Source of the DNA: Candidatus Uhrbacteria bacterium
GTDB taxonomy: Bacteria > Patescibacteriota > Patescibacteriia > UBA9934 > UBA9568
Direction of reading: 5' to 3'
Assembly: GCA_003497135.1 (NCBI GenBank)
Contig: DNKR01000037.1
Coordinates: forward strand, 10,212 to 22,892
DNA: 12,681 nucleotides
Of the stretch, positions 1-7,069 are shown in pieces (the first letter of the stretch is position 1; the number at the start of each line of letters is the position of its first letter). A program made the position numbers and the translations under genes. Below the pieces are notes generated by a model. That model worked only from the letters and a program-made list of their open reading frames with translations, was not told the DNA's origin and searched no databases.

Positions 1-41
1 CAGCTGTGCGTCCCTACCAAATTGGTTTTCGAAATGACAGT

Positions 42-82
42 AAAAAAAACATGGCCATACGCTGACTGGCAGCGCTTGGCCA
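42..82 (-). terminator. Intrinsic terminator of the pilus operon
   Basis: A 13-bp stem (arms 52-64 and 70-82, two adjacent mismatches at 58-59 opposite 75-76) closes a 5-nt loop (65-69). Read on the minus strand, the stem is followed after two bases by eight uninterrupted T (A42-A49 on the plus strand). It lies about 30 nt downstream of the stop codon of the last pilin gene. This is the classic GC-stem plus U-tract arrangement of a rho-independent terminator and marks the 3' end of the minus-strand operon. On the plus strand only four T follow the stem, so it is directional. Confidence 0.88.
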
Positions 83-113
83 CGCTTTTGAATCTTTATC
101 TAAAATTCAAATT

Positions 114-650
114 CTACCTCTTGACCTTTATGGTTGTTGCAAGCTCTGGATTGCAGGCACCGACAGTTATTCGGTCGTTGTCTGACTTGTCTACATAATA
201 GCCGGTCAGGTCAGCATCGTATGTTCCGCCCTTTGGATCAATCGGGATTTCTGCAAGGTATGTTTCAACCAAATCAGCGGACAGGTCAAGACAGTTGTCC
301 TCGGTCGCGGCCGCAGTGCAGATTGTGCCGCCATCGCCATTGCACGCTGCCGCTCCGCCAGTGCCAAGAATCTGAATGAATTCGGTAACACCGATATCGC
401 CCTCGCCGTCCGCGTCTATGCCGGTTGGAATATCGCCATCGTTGTCAACCATGGATTCTTGGATTGCCTCAAGAATATCGCGAACATCCTGCCTGCGCAC
501 AGCATCGCGCGCTTGTTTTAAGCGGCGAGCAGGGTCAACAGCAACCAAAATAACAGCAAACAAAATCACAATGATCGCGATTACAACCAAAAGTTCAACC
601 AAAGTGAACCCTTTTCTTTTTTTGTTAAAGCGAGCGGTTGATATGTTCAT
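114..650 (-). CDS. Type IV pilin / PulG-like pilin, probable major subunit
   Basis: The 178-residue precursor has a basic 14-residue leader ending KKRKG, then FTLVE, so prepilin peptidase should cut between Gly14 and Phe15, with Glu at mature position 5. Residues 15-38 form the hydrophobic helix used for membrane insertion and filament packing. The amphipathic continuation DPARRLKQARDA is typical of pilins I recall from Patescibacteria. A C-terminal IPIDPKGGTYDADLTGYYV region resembles the conserved Pro-Asp-Pro/Gly/Tyr part of PulG-type pilins. Four cysteines (103, 111, 120, 166) could form two disulfides. Acidic clusters at 69-73 and 79-85 could bind calcium. It is the last gene of the operon, 21 nt after the PilM fusion, just upstream of the terminator and just downstream of an internal promoter candidate. 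That position fits the abundant shaft subunit, but the major role is inferred. No Shine-Dalgarno precedes the ATG. Confidence 0.88.
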   Translation of the reverse strand: MNISTARFNKKRKGFTLVELLVVIAIIVILFAVILVAVDPARRLKQARDAVRRQDVRDILEAIQESMVDNDGDIPTGIDADGEGDIGVTEFIQILGTGGAAACNGDGGTICTAAATEDNCLDLSADLVETYLAEIPIDPKGGTYDADLTGYYVDKSDNDRITVGACNPELATTIKVKR

Positions 651-671
651 ACTAAAAATGTTTGATATGTC

Positions 672-2711
672 TTATTCGACAGTTATTTTACCAGATATTT
701 TAGCAAAATTCAATACGGATGAATTATCCACAGCAAGACCTTCTACCACAACATCAGCGAATTCGAGTTCATTTGCCTGTTTTGGATATGCCTCAATAAC
801 CATTGCGCGGCCGGCTTCTTCTATATCTTTTTCTTTTACAACAAGCTTTTGCAGTCGCACTTTAAGAATCGCGTTAAAAGACGAAACACTGTCCCCGACA
901 GCTGCTGAAACTTCCAAAGAAACTTCTTGCGCTTCGGTTATTCCTTCAAGAACAAGCTCGCCGGAGTCCAGTAATTGTTTAATATCTGTTTCTTCTTCTT
1001 TTGCAAGCGCGAGCAATTCCCGCTTTGCAAGATCAATATCGCTTTGCGCCAAAATACCGACAGATGACTGGCCTCCGGTCATAGAGACAAGCGATTCGCC
1101 ATAAATCTCCGCTTGCCTTGATGGGTTTAGCCCCGGGATTGTAAATCGCGACGGGCCAATATCGCCCTGCTGACCTTGCGCGTCCGCCTCTACTTTTACA
1201 GATATCTGTCCCGCAGCAGGAACAGTCGTGTCTTCTTGAATTCTAAACAGCACGCCTGAATCAGACAAAAGCCGCGTTCGCGCCACAAGCTGCTGGCTTG
1301 TTGTTGATGAATTAAAAAGCATTACTTCTCCGCTTGCTTTTCCTATTACTGATTCTGTTGTTGCAGGAACGAATGCGCCGTCAATTATAACTTCTGATTC
1401 AACAACTCTGCCAATGATGTCAGCTTTGCCTGTTTCCGGCGAAACAGTAAACGCAAAATCCTGCTCAATAGGCAAAAACGCTTGTTGCAAAACATTGCCG
1501 CTGTTTTTGAAAATTGAAGCGCTTGGAAGCAGACGCGGAATAATAACAAGAACAACCAAAACCACAATAAGCGCTGTAAGAAAAACAACCGCTGCTTTTT
1601 TTGCCATTCCTGACGCAAACAAACCGCGCAAGCCGGAACTCTTTACCTGTTGTTCATTTATAATAACAGGCGCTTCTGATTTTTTATCTTCTGTTTTTGA
1701 CTGCTTTGTTTTTCCCGCTCGTTCCAAAATTCCCTGCCCTTTTATTTTCGGCAAAAGCAGATTCAAGGTTTGTAAAGGCGGAAAACATCCGTTCATTGCC
1801 GCTCCAAGCGATGTATGAAACATATCGCCGTGCTTTCGCAATTTTGCAATATCCTCGCTTGCAAATTGCTTTGTCGGATAATTATGATCAAGAATCATAA
1901 CAGCATCTCCCGCAAGTTTTTTGATACCGGAAACAATTTCTTTTTTATCAGACAATTCGCCAGTGAGCACAATTGCGTCAGCGCTTTTTGCGTATTCCGC
2001 TTCAAACCATTCGCGCGCTTCTTGAATGTTTTTCCAAAGAATATCAACATAAGGCGCGGTTTCTTTTTTTACAGGCAATTCAGAAACGCGTTTTACAAAC
2101 GACGCGCGCAAGCCCTCTGCATCAAAAAACAAAAGCTGAATTGCGCCGCTTTCAATGTCCGCAACAAGCGAGATCTTTTTTTCCGCAGCGCCAAAAGTTG
2201 CCCGACCGATGCAAAGCGCTTCTGGTTCAAAAACAGCGGGCTTGAATCCCGCGAGCGACAAAACTTCTTTGTATTTTTCAACATCATCAGCAAGCGCGGC
2301 AGCATAAAGCACATCTACTCCCGCGCGAGTGCGTGAAACTGTCCGATAATCAGCGACCGTTAAATCGCTGTCAATTGGTATTGCCTCTTGAGCGTGAACT
2401 TCAATCAAAGACAGCAGGTCTTGATCTTTTGCAAACCCGCTGAATCTGAACACATGCGTATATGTCAGTGAATCCGGAAATGCTAACACGACTCTTGCTG
2501 AATTGAAATGATTTTTTTCCGCTTCGTTTTTAATTGCGCTCGCAAGTTCTGCTGAATTTTTTACGCGGCCGTTTTCAACTAACCCTTTTGGGATTTCTAT
2601 GCGCAGGACTTTTCGCAATTCATGCGTTTTGTTTTTACTGCACGAAACAGAAACAAGTTCGCACGAATCGTCTGTTATGCGCATTCCTACTGTCGGTTTT
2701 GAAAACGCCAT
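672..2711 (-). CDS. pilM: PilM-like actin-fold protein fused to a membrane anchor and a baseplate-J-like extracytoplasmic region
   Basis: At 679 residues this is nearly twice a normal PilM (about 350). Residues 1-310 look like the FtsA/PilM actin-like fold: a FPDSLTYTHVF strand (78-88), VEVHAQEAIP-like segment near 102-112, a second phosphate-type motif VADIESGAIQLLFF (183-196) and VLTGELS (248-254). The first phosphate motif (VGMRITDDSCELV, 8-20) lacks the usual DxGS, so nucleotide binding is uncertain. LNLLLPK (316-322) resembles the INLLP tail by which PilN docks onto PilM. A charged linker follows, then one membrane helix (372-394). Residues 440-550 resemble the baseplate-J-like domain I recall in Patescibacteria proteins (LVARTRLLS, LFRI, TVPAAG, IGPSRFTIPG, SMTGG). 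Residues 551-679 are an unassigned alpha/beta tail. The gene starts 4 nt after the PilX-like stop. It probably links the cytoplasmic motor to the extracytoplasmic pilus base and stands in for PilN/PilO, which are not in the window; this role is inferred. Confidence 0.8.
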   Translation of the reverse strand: MAFSKPTVGMRITDDSCELVSVSCSKNKTHELRKVLRIEIPKGLVENGRVKNSAELASAIKNEAEKNHFNSARVVLAFPDSLTYTHVFRFSGFAKDQDLLSLIEVHAQEAIPIDSDLTVADYRTVSRTRAGVDVLYAAALADDVEKYKEVLSLAGFKPAVFEPEALCIGRATFGAAEKKISLVADIESGAIQLLFFDAEGLRASFVKRVSELPVKKETAPYVDILWKNIQEAREWFEAEYAKSADAIVLTGELSDKKEIVSGIKKLAGDAVMILDHNYPTKQFASEDIAKLRKHGDMFHTSLGAAMNGCFPPLQTLNLLLPKIKGQGILERAGKTKQSKTEDKKSEAPVIINEQQVKSSGLRGLFASGMAKKAAVVFLTALIVVLVVLVIIPRLLPSASIFKNSGNVLQQAFLPIEQDFAFTVSPETGKADIIGRVVESEVIIDGAFVPATTESVIGKASGEVMLFNSSTTSQQLVARTRLLSDSGVLFRIQEDTTVPAAGQISVKVEADAQGQQGDIGPSRFTIPGLNPSRQAEIYGESLVSMTGGQSSVGILAQSDIDLAKRELLALAKEEETDIKQLLDSGELVLEGITEAQEVSLEVSAAVGDSVSSFNAILKVRLQKLVVKEKDIEEAGRAMVIEAYPKQANELEFADVVVEGLAVDNSSVLNFAKISGKITVE
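685..713 (-). promoter_or_regulatory. Candidate internal promoter for the last pilin gene
   Basis: On the minus strand TTGAAT (708-713) and TAAAAT (685-690) are separated by exactly 17 nt. TG precedes the -10 hexamer at the right place for an extended -10 (TGGTAAAAT). Transcription would start near 678, giving a leader of about 28 nt before the pilin ATG at 650. The site lies inside the last codons of the PilM fusion gene, so the match may be a coding coincidence. The same 9-mer at the same spacing occurs in the operon promoter at 10364-10392, which strengthens the call. It would let the last pilin be made in excess over the assembly proteins. Confidence 0.5.
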
Positions 2712-2715
2712 AAAA

Positions 2716-3117
2716 TCAGTTTGTTAATTCTTCCCATGAATCAATAGTCGGGCGAGAGCCGACAAATGTTATATTCGCCTCAATTCTGCGCTCAATTATA
2801 TTATTGACTATGCCGGTTGTATTTATTGTGCGCGTCAAGCCAGAACCGGTTACAACAATTGTACACGAATCATTGCCAACAGTCACTGTGCCGCCTGTAT
2901 ATGACTGGTTTTCTTTTAGCCGTATTAGCGCTTCTGAAAGGCATCCGTCAGAAAGCGTTTGCGACTGTACTGAAAGCACATTTGAAAATCCTAGCTGAAT
3001 CTGCCCCAAGCCGATAAACTGTATGGAAATAGCCAGCAAAAGCGCTGTGAAAAAAATTACAACAACTGTTGCCAAACTTGCGAATCCGCGCCGATTATTG
3101 TTAATAATATGTTTCAT
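2716..3117 (-). CDS. PilX/GspK-like minor pseudopilin lacking Glu5
   Basis: The predicted protein has 133 residues from the ATG at 3117. A six-codon longer form could begin at a TTG at 3135, but it would overlap the upstream gene by 17 nt. The ATG sits one base after the upstream TGA (TGATATG), fitting translational coupling. The leader MKHIINNNRRG precedes FASLATVVVIFFTALLLAISI, so cleavage after Gly11 is plausible. Mature position 5 is Ala instead of the usual Glu, as in GspK and some PilX-type tip subunits. The body has SDGCLSEALIRLKEN followed by YTGGTVTVGNDSC, a Cys-helix-YTGG-Cys pattern I associate with small pilus-operon proteins of Patescibacteria. The two cysteines probably form a disulfide. 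The missing Glu5 suggests it caps the tip of the filament, since no subunit above would need pairing. Family assignment rests on the N-terminus and operon position. It ends in TGA. Confidence 0.72.
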   Translation of the reverse strand: MKHIINNNRRGFASLATVVVIFFTALLLAISIQFIGLGQIQLGFSNVLSVQSQTLSDGCLSEALIRLKENQSYTGGTVTVGNDSCTIVVTGSGLTRTINTTGIVNNIIERRIEANITFVGSRPTIDSWEELTN

Positions 3118-3118
3118 A

Positions 3119-3655
3119 TCAATTTCGCAACTCAACGGATGTCTCTAAAGTTATCGCACCGGAGTATGTTTGCACTGACAACAAAGCGCGCTCAACAGTT
3201 AAAATAATTTTCACATGCTCGCTTCTTCCGTTCGGACTTGAATAATTTTTGAAAGTCAAATCAGTTACGGAAACATTATCGGATGTAAGCTCCTCTGCCG
3301 CACCGCCTGCCTGCGAAATACGCAGAACACCGGCAGAAACGTCAAATACAGTCGGGTCAAGCAAAACATCGGCCATGTCTAAATCCAAACTGCTTGCTGG
3401 CGTTGCGGCAAGGTTCACATTAAAATCAGCGGTCAGTTCAAAACCCTGCGCTTGCCGGATTTCGTATTCAATTCTGCGCAAAGCAAACCGCGCTTCTTCT
3501 TGAATAAGCGCTTGCGATTTTGCTTTTTCGCTTCCTGTAAGAACATTCAAAAAAAATGCGATTCCCAGTCCGCCGACAACAGCAAGCACTGCAATTACAA
3601 CAATCGCTTCTACAAGAGTGAATCCGCTTTGCCTGTTTTGCTTATTCGTATTCAT
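3119..3655 (-). CDS. PulJ/PilW-type minor pseudopilin
   Basis: The 178-residue precursor has an 11-residue leader ending QSG and then FTLVE, giving prepilin peptidase cleavage after Gly11 and Glu at mature position 5. Residues 12-35 are the hydrophobic helix. EARFALRRIEYEIRQA (about 54-69) matches the alpha-helical signature of PulJ/PilW pseudopilins, where an Arg-rich amphipathic helix precedes the beta-sheet head. The C-terminal half alternates beta strands and has no cysteine. The ATG lies one base after the stop of the large LVIVD pilin gene (TAATATG). It is third in a fimU-pilV-pilW-pilX-like series, which supports the PilW/GspJ position in a tip-priming complex. No Shine-Dalgarno is visible, so translation is probably coupled to the upstream gene. 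Confidence 0.82.
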   Translation of the reverse strand: MNTNKQNRQSGFTLVEAIVVIAVLAVVGGLGIAFFLNVLTGSEKAKSQALIQEEARFALRRIEYEIRQAQGFELTADFNVNLAATPASSLDLDMADVLLDPTVFDVSAGVLRISQAGGAAEELTSDNVSVTDLTFKNYSSPNGRSEHVKIILTVERALLSVQTYSGAITLETSVELRN

Positions 3656-3656
3656 A

Positions 3657-6578
3657 TTATAGCGGAGTATAAGTTATCAAAATGTCATACAGATACGGCG
3701 TGCATGTTCCGTCAGAACTCAAAGATATGCGATACTGCGCATACCGGTCGCCGTTATGGTCAGTATGGATTTCGGTTCCAAGCGGATCAGTGTAAAAATC
3801 CGTTTCATCAGCGTCTTTGCCGTCCGGCCCTTGCCAGAGTTCTGTTGCAAGTCCAACCAGAGTCGTTGATGACTTAAATTGAATTGACAAATCACTGCCA
3901 GCGCACGAGAGCGTGTCTTCGGTCCATTCAACAGTGTTCCAATTAGAAACTCCGCCTGCGTCAAACTCGGGAGAATCAAAAGTGCCGCTCAAAGAAAACC
4001 CGCCGCCACCGCCACCGCCGCCGCTGCCTTGTATTTTTCTGTAAATTATAAACTGCCCTGTTGCAGTGGCGTTTGCCGCAATAAACAAATAATCCGTTTC
4101 AAAATCCATATCATTTACAAACCCGCCAAGCTCGCCGATAAGGGCAAGAAAAACAGGCGATGACGGAACTGTAATGTCCCATAATTTAATTTCTTGGTTT
4201 AACAAGTTCAAAGAAGTGAACGCAACCGCCTCGGTATCTGAAATAGCGATTGCGCTTGATGAAGAATTCCCAAGATTTTTAATTCCTGTCTGCGCCGGAG
4301 CCGCGGGATTGGTAAGATCAACAATGTACATCTCGCCTCCGGAGGGGCTTGATGCGGTAACAAGATAGCCGGTTGAACCGTTCACCCAAACATCATTGCC
4401 GTCAGAATTGTTCGGAGTGTTGAACGACCCGTAAAGAGACGGCGAAGCTGGCGTTGTAACATTCACGATTGCAATTTCGCGGCTGTCATGCGCTGTTGCG
4501 CAAACTGCAAAAGAACCCATCATAACAATGCTGTTAATGTCGCCTCCGATAGAGGCCTGACCTATTACAGAAGGAGCGGTTGGAACAGTTATATTTACTG
4601 AAACAAAAGAGTTCGCTGACGGGCCTCCGCTTGAACCAGTGCGGCCAACGAACAATGTTGAACCCGAGACAGCAAGCGAAAGAGCCGCATTGCTACCGCT
4701 TAAGTTTAATGACGCGATCTGCACAGGCGCTGTTGGGGTTGAGATATCAATAACGCGCACCTCGCCGGAAGAGCTTGATGTTCCTACATAAGCATAAGAG
4801 CCGGAAACTACAACATCATTTGTATTGTTTCCGATTTCAAGCGTTCCTGTGATTGTCGGGTTTTCAGGATCAGACACATTTATAATGTCAAACTCCGGCG
4901 CGCCGGTATTTTGGTTTGTTACAACATACGCGGTTGCGCCATACACTCGCACGGCATTGGCGTTAACTCCAAGATCAAGCGTTCCAATGCGCTCCGGACA
5001 AGACCATGACGGAGTCATCAGCGGCTCAAAAATATTAAATTCAGCATTGTCAGCAGAGTTTGCAGCGTATAAATGCGTACCGTCGTAAAACAAGTCCTTT
5101 GGCGGAGCGCCTGTAACATTCAAAACCTGCGCAACTGTCGGAGCGCTAACAGTCGTCCATTCAACGACTTGCAGTTCTTGCTCATTGCGCTGAAGGCCCA
5201 CAAACGCAAGTGAGTTTGATGAATCAATCGCAAGCGCGTTCACCTGCGCCGCAATGCTTGATGAACCCAAGTCAACAGAACCGAGCAGCGCCGGCGCTGA
5301 TTTGTTTGTTGTGTTAATCGTATAAAATTCGCTTCCGCCCGGGTTGTTGTCTGATACAACAAACGCTGTTGTTAAATAATAACGGACCCTTGTGGCGTCT
5401 GAATTTGATGGCAGATCAAGCGTTGAAGCAAGCGATGGCGCGGCTGGAGTTGTAACATCAAGAATAAAAAACTCTCCGCTGTTGTTGGCGCTTGCGACAA
5501 GCAAATAATTTCCATCCAGCACAAGATCGCGCACAACATCCGCGGCCGTGTAAGCGCCTAAAAGCGCCGGCGAAGTTGGCGCGGATATGTTTATTGTTCG
5601 TATTGCGGTTCCTTGCGCAACAAACGCGTAAGTTCCTGAAACAAATAATCTTGTCGCATCGGTTGTCGCGGAAAGGTTTAATGTTGCAACAACAGCGGGC
5701 GCCGTAGGCGTTGTAATATCAACAACCTGAAACTCCGCAGTATTGGAATCGGATGCAACATATGCATACGACCCTTGCACAAAAACCGCTTGTCCGCCGC
5801 CGCCAAGCTCTGTTGAGCCAAGATAAACAGGATTCTCGCGATCTGTAATATCAAGCACCCAAAATTCATGGCCGGTCGGCGAATTTTCTGTTGTTAAATA
5901 TCCGACATCGCCAACAACATATACTCCTAACCCATTTTGCACTTGCGATGGCGTGTTAAAAACAGCTTTAAAAACAAGACATGCCCACCCGGCAGCGCCA
6001 AGGCCAGTTTGAAGCCCGACTTCGCCGTCATCAACATTAAAAATATTGGTTTGGCTTCTGGTTCCGGGAGTAAAATCAGCAACAGTATCATGAAAAAAAT
6101 TAGCGCTGTCCCAATTTGTCAAATAAGTAACAAAAGAAAATGTTCGTGTAATTGTCGGACGCGTTGCCCAGCTTACGGTTGAAATAATTTTTTTAATCTG
6201 AACATCGCGTGTTCCGCCCAACGAAACAATGTCTCCAAGACCATCGCGCTCAACATCCTCAACAATAATTGTTCGCGTAAAATCTCCTAAAACATCAGCG
6301 GATCCGGAAAACTCCCAATACCCTGACGCGTCGTCTGATCCGTACACGCCGGCTTTAAGAAGCCCCCAAGCTCTTTTAGAAATTGAGCGCGCGATTTCTG
6401 CGCCTTCTGTTCCAAACGCGGCCGCCTGCGACTGCTCCTCGCCGACTTGAACGCTTCTAAAAGCGTTTAGCACAAGCAAAACAACAGCGCTTCCGCCAAC
6501 AGCCATTATTGCGATCGCAACCAAAAGCTCAACAAGCATTTGTCCGCGCATTTGTTGTTTTGTCCTCCAATATTTCAT
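3657..6578 (-). CDS. Giant minor pilin with tandem LVIVD beta-propeller repeats, candidate pilus-tip adhesin
   Basis: This 973-residue protein begins as a prepilin: leader MKYWRTKQQMRG, predicted cut after Gly12, then QMLVE with Glu at mature position 5 and a hydrophobic helix to about residue 38. The +1 residue is Gln instead of the usual Phe. Residues 39-200 form a pilin-like head region. From about 216 to 846 there are about 14 repeats of 40-45 residues built on (V/Y)AYV...EF.VVDITTPTAP, characteristic of LVIVD beta-propeller repeats. Fourteen would suit two seven-bladed propellers. WAC (198-200) and WSC (525-527) stand before repeats 1 and 8. An eight-Gly linker (853-860) leads to a C-terminal beta-sandwich-like domain with LWQGPDG, RYAQYRISL and Cys892/Cys959. 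It occupies the PilV position between the GspH- and PilW-like genes and begins 4 nt after the former. Ligand binding at the pilus tip is inferred from architecture. Confidence 0.85.
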   Translation of the reverse strand: MKYWRTKQQMRGQMLVELLVAIAIMAVGGSAVVLLVLNAFRSVQVGEEQSQAAAFGTEGAEIARSISKRAWGLLKAGVYGSDDASGYWEFSGSADVLGDFTRTIIVEDVERDGLGDIVSLGGTRDVQIKKIISTVSWATRPTITRTFSFVTYLTNWDSANFFHDTVADFTPGTRSQTNIFNVDDGEVGLQTGLGAAGWACLVFKAVFNTPSQVQNGLGVYVVGDVGYLTTENSPTGHEFWVLDITDRENPVYLGSTELGGGGQAVFVQGSYAYVASDSNTAEFQVVDITTPTAPAVVATLNLSATTDATRLFVSGTYAFVAQGTAIRTINISAPTSPALLGAYTAADVVRDLVLDGNYLLVASANNSGEFFILDVTTPAAPSLASTLDLPSNSDATRVRYYLTTAFVVSDNNPGGSEFYTINTTNKSAPALLGSVDLGSSSIAAQVNALAIDSSNSLAFVGLQRNEQELQVVEWTTVSAPTVAQVLNVTGAPPKDLFYDGTHLYAANSADNAEFNIFEPLMTPSWSCPERIGTLDLGVNANAVRVYGATAYVVTNQNTGAPEFDIINVSDPENPTITGTLEIGNNTNDVVVSGSYAYVGTSSSSGEVRVIDISTPTAPVQIASLNLSGSNAALSLAVSGSTLFVGRTGSSGGPSANSFVSVNITVPTAPSVIGQASIGGDINSIVMMGSFAVCATAHDSREIAIVNVTTPASPSLYGSFNTPNNSDGNDVWVNGSTGYLVTASSPSGGEMYIVDLTNPAAPAQTGIKNLGNSSSSAIAISDTEAVAFTSLNLLNQEIKLWDITVPSSPVFLALIGELGGFVNDMDFETDYLFIAANATATGQFIIYRKIQGSGGGGGGGGFSLSGTFDSPEFDAGGVSNWNTVEWTEDTLSCAGSDLSIQFKSSTTLVGLATELWQGPDGKDADETDFYTDPLGTEIHTDHNGDRYAQYRISLSSDGTCTPYLYDILITYTPL
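3999..4022 (-). repeat. Poly-glycine linker codon run
   Basis: Eight consecutive glycine codons (GGC/GGT/GGG) separate the propeller region from the C-terminal domain of the giant pilin. Because the run is made of triplets, slippage by whole units would change only linker length. The codons are mixed, which lowers the slippage rate expected from a pure repeat. Confidence 0.85.
4041..5933 (-). repeat. About 14 tandem LVIVD-type protein repeats
   Basis: Within the giant pilin, repeat units begin near residues 216, 262, 307, 349, 394, 444, 493, 539, 587, 630, 680, 727, 775 and 820. Well-preserved units have a GSYAYV-like strand, a variable loop, then EFxVVDITTPTAP and a short SLxL strand. The units are diverged at DNA level, so this is an old expansion and not a recent copy-number array. 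Units 5, 6, 7 and 14 are the most degenerate. Boundaries were placed by eye and may be off by several residues. Confidence 0.8.
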
Positions 6579-6582
6579 ACTG

Positions 6583-7068
6583 CTACGGAGATAGTGTTAT
6601 ACGCCCTGTTTGCGTAATTGTTATTGTTTCTGTATCTGCGTTATTCATAATTGTTACTGTTCCGGCGTTCACTGCATTGCCCAAAATTTTTCCGAACACT
6701 GCATCGCTGTCTGTAAGCGTTGTGGAAAGTATGGCTGAATTTAAAAGCGAATACTCTTGATCTTCGTACGATGTGTCGCGGGTTGCGTATGAAGCGCCCT
6801 TAAACAAGGTGTATGTTCCGCCGGCTCCTGAAACAAAATGCACGCCATACGAATCAAACTCCATGCTTGCCTGCGCTTGAGCGCGCGCTGTTTGCAAAAT
6901 ATGCACAACATCGTTAGCGCTTGTGCTTGCTATAAACCGCCTGGCAAAACCATTGTACGCAGGTATTGCAAGGCCTGCCATAATAGCAAAAATTGCAATG
7001 GATACCAGCGCTTCCGCAAGCGTAATTCCTGAACGATAAGTTCTAAAAAAATTTATAAATTGTTTCAT
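6583..7068 (-). CDS. GspH/FimU-type minor pseudopilin
   Basis: The 161-residue precursor has leader MKQFINFFRTYRSG and mature start ITLAEA, with Glu at mature position 5 and a hydrophobic helix over about residues 15-37. AIPAYNGFARRF follows the helix and ANDVVHILQTARAQA forms the amphipathic segment; both are typical of the GspH/FimT/FimU group. A predicted beta-rich head follows, ending TITQTGRITLSP, close to the GxI-type end strand of GspH proteins. No cysteines are present. The ATG follows the PilC stop after one base (TAACATG). It is the first of four consecutive minor pilin genes, the position fimU has in the Pseudomonas minor pilin cluster. It probably helps start filament assembly and joins the shaft to the tip complex. 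Confidence 0.85.
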   Translation of the reverse strand: MKQFINFFRTYRSGITLAEALVSIAIFAIMAGLAIPAYNGFARRFIASTSANDVVHILQTARAQAQASMEFDSYGVHFVSGAGGTYTLFKGASYATRDTSYEDQEYSLLNSAILSTTLTDSDAVFGKILGNAVNAGTVTIMNNADTETITITQTGRITLSP

Positions 7069-7069
7069 G

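Noticed and set aside
376..1104. Long plus-strand open frame (242 codons) opposite the terminal pilin and PilM fusion genes
   Set aside because: It runs antisense to two well-supported genes, its product is Ser/Thr-rich low-quality sequence with no motif, and no promoter or ribosome site precedes it.
1815..2336. Plus-strand open frame (173 codons) inside the PilM fusion gene
   Set aside because: It is a shadow of the opposite strand, with Phe/Arg/Lys-rich composition and no recognisable domain.
3118..3135. TTG start giving a six-residue longer PilX-like protein
   Set aside because: It overlaps the upstream gene, uses a rare start and has no ribosome site. The ATG at 3117 gives a normal prepilin leader and a TGATATG coupling.
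4041..5933. CRISPR-like or minisatellite array
   Set aside because: The regular spacing of about 125-135 nt comes from protein-level LVIVD repeats. The DNA units are too diverged and there is no constant repeat-spacer pattern.
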